From assembly GCA_965653565.1 (NCBI GenBank), contig CBFHAI010000045.1:1-34899 (forward strand): 34,899 nucleotides of DNA. Reading direction: 5' to 3'. A program made the position numbers and the translations under genes. This document shows positions 34,743-34,899 of the stretch, piece by piece; positions within the stretch are counted from its first letter, which is position 1, and each line of letters begins with the position of its first letter. The notes below the pieces were generated by a model. It made no database searches, was not told where the DNA came from, and worked only from the letters and a program-made list of their open reading frames with translations. This DNA comes from JALCLA01 sp965653565 (GTDB lineage: Bacteria; Pseudomonadota; Gammaproteobacteria; Xanthomonadales; Xanthomonadaceae).

Positions 34743-34749
34743 ACTCAAG

Positions 34750-34799
34750 AGCGGGACGCGAAGGACGCGAAGGGAAGAGAAAGGACGCGAAGGAAGCAG
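34750..34799. repeat. Single arm of the GCGGGAC repeat family, copy 4
   Basis: One arm beginning GCGGGACGCGAAGGACGCGA and continuing into a purine-rich stretch with AAAGGACGCGAAGGAAGC, nearly the same as the left arm of copy 1. No inverted partner is found before the window ends; it may lie beyond the edge. Confidence 0.85.
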
Positions 34800-34841
34800 A
34801 AACGAAGGGACTGAAGTGGCTGGACGGCGTAATGCAGCTGC

Positions 34842-34899
34842 CGACTCCCGACTCCCGACTCCCGACTCCCGACTCCCGACTCCCGACTCCCGACTCCCG
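34842..34899. repeat. 7-bp tandem repeat (CGACTCC)n at window edge
   Basis: About eight perfect copies of CGACTCC run from 34842 to the last base and probably continue. No gene is seen between the rpfC stop (34657) and the edge. It is a simple-sequence array, not a CRISPR, since there are no spacers. Confidence 0.95.

Noticed and set aside
34842..34899. CRISPR array
   Set aside because: Units are 7 bp, contiguous and without spacers.

Overview
The window is GC-rich chromosomal DNA from a gammaproteobacterium of the Xanthomonadales/Lysobacterales group. The strongest evidence is gene order on the right half: dapB, carA, carB, greA, rpfE, recJ, prfB, lysS, rpfG, rpfC. As I recall it, this is the order of the conserved block around the rpf (diffusible signal factor, DSF) cluster of Xanthomonas. 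Genus cannot be fixed from the sequence. The distance of the proteins from Xanthomonas and the C-terminal FADGFE tails suggest a Rhodanobacteraceae-like relative (inference).

Layout. 1-3602 (minus): a YciO-like protein, scpA, scpB and rluB; the last three are coupled by 4-nt overlaps, and rluB runs off the left edge. 3667-5086 (plus): a compact YciI / BolA / parvulin-lipoprotein operon. 5114-6780: a GNAT acetyltransferase (minus) and a REC-PAS protein (plus). 6854-7378 (minus): remains of a frameshifted Asp-box (YCF48-like) secreted protein. 7524-11578 (minus): methyltransferase, MFS transporter, DUF2461 protein and sbcB. 11916-14510 (minus): a REC-REC-PAS-GGDEF-EAL cyclic-di-GMP protein. 14731 to the end (plus): the dapB-to-rpfC block. 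Accessory genes interrupt this block: a secreted beta-helix protein between dapB and carA, an S9 peptidase inside carA-carB, and a four-helix-bundle cassette between prfB and lysS.

The most notable result is the DSF signalling pair. Both proteins are recognisable RpfG and RpfC orthologues by position and sequence, yet both look catalytically disarmed. RpfC has Arg at the phospho-His position (198), a shrunken ATPase domain without recognisable N and G2 boxes, and His at the receiver phospho-Asp position (484). Only its Hpt His (624) remains. RpfG keeps a complete receiver but has lost four of seven expected HD-GYP metal ligands, while its GYP motif is intact. This suggests a rewired, non-enzymatic version of the RpfC/RpfG pathway.

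Repeats are prominent. Three large inverted-repeat elements with arms of about 50 nt begin GCGGGAC; they sit at 11.7-11.9, 15.5-15.6 and 24.7-24.9 kb. A fourth, one-armed copy is at 34.75 kb. The four-helix-bundle gene is bounded by a 28-nt inverted repeat that matches at 24 positions. The right edge ends in a 7-bp tandem repeat that continues out of the window. No rRNA, tRNA, CRISPR array, prophage or transposase gene was seen.
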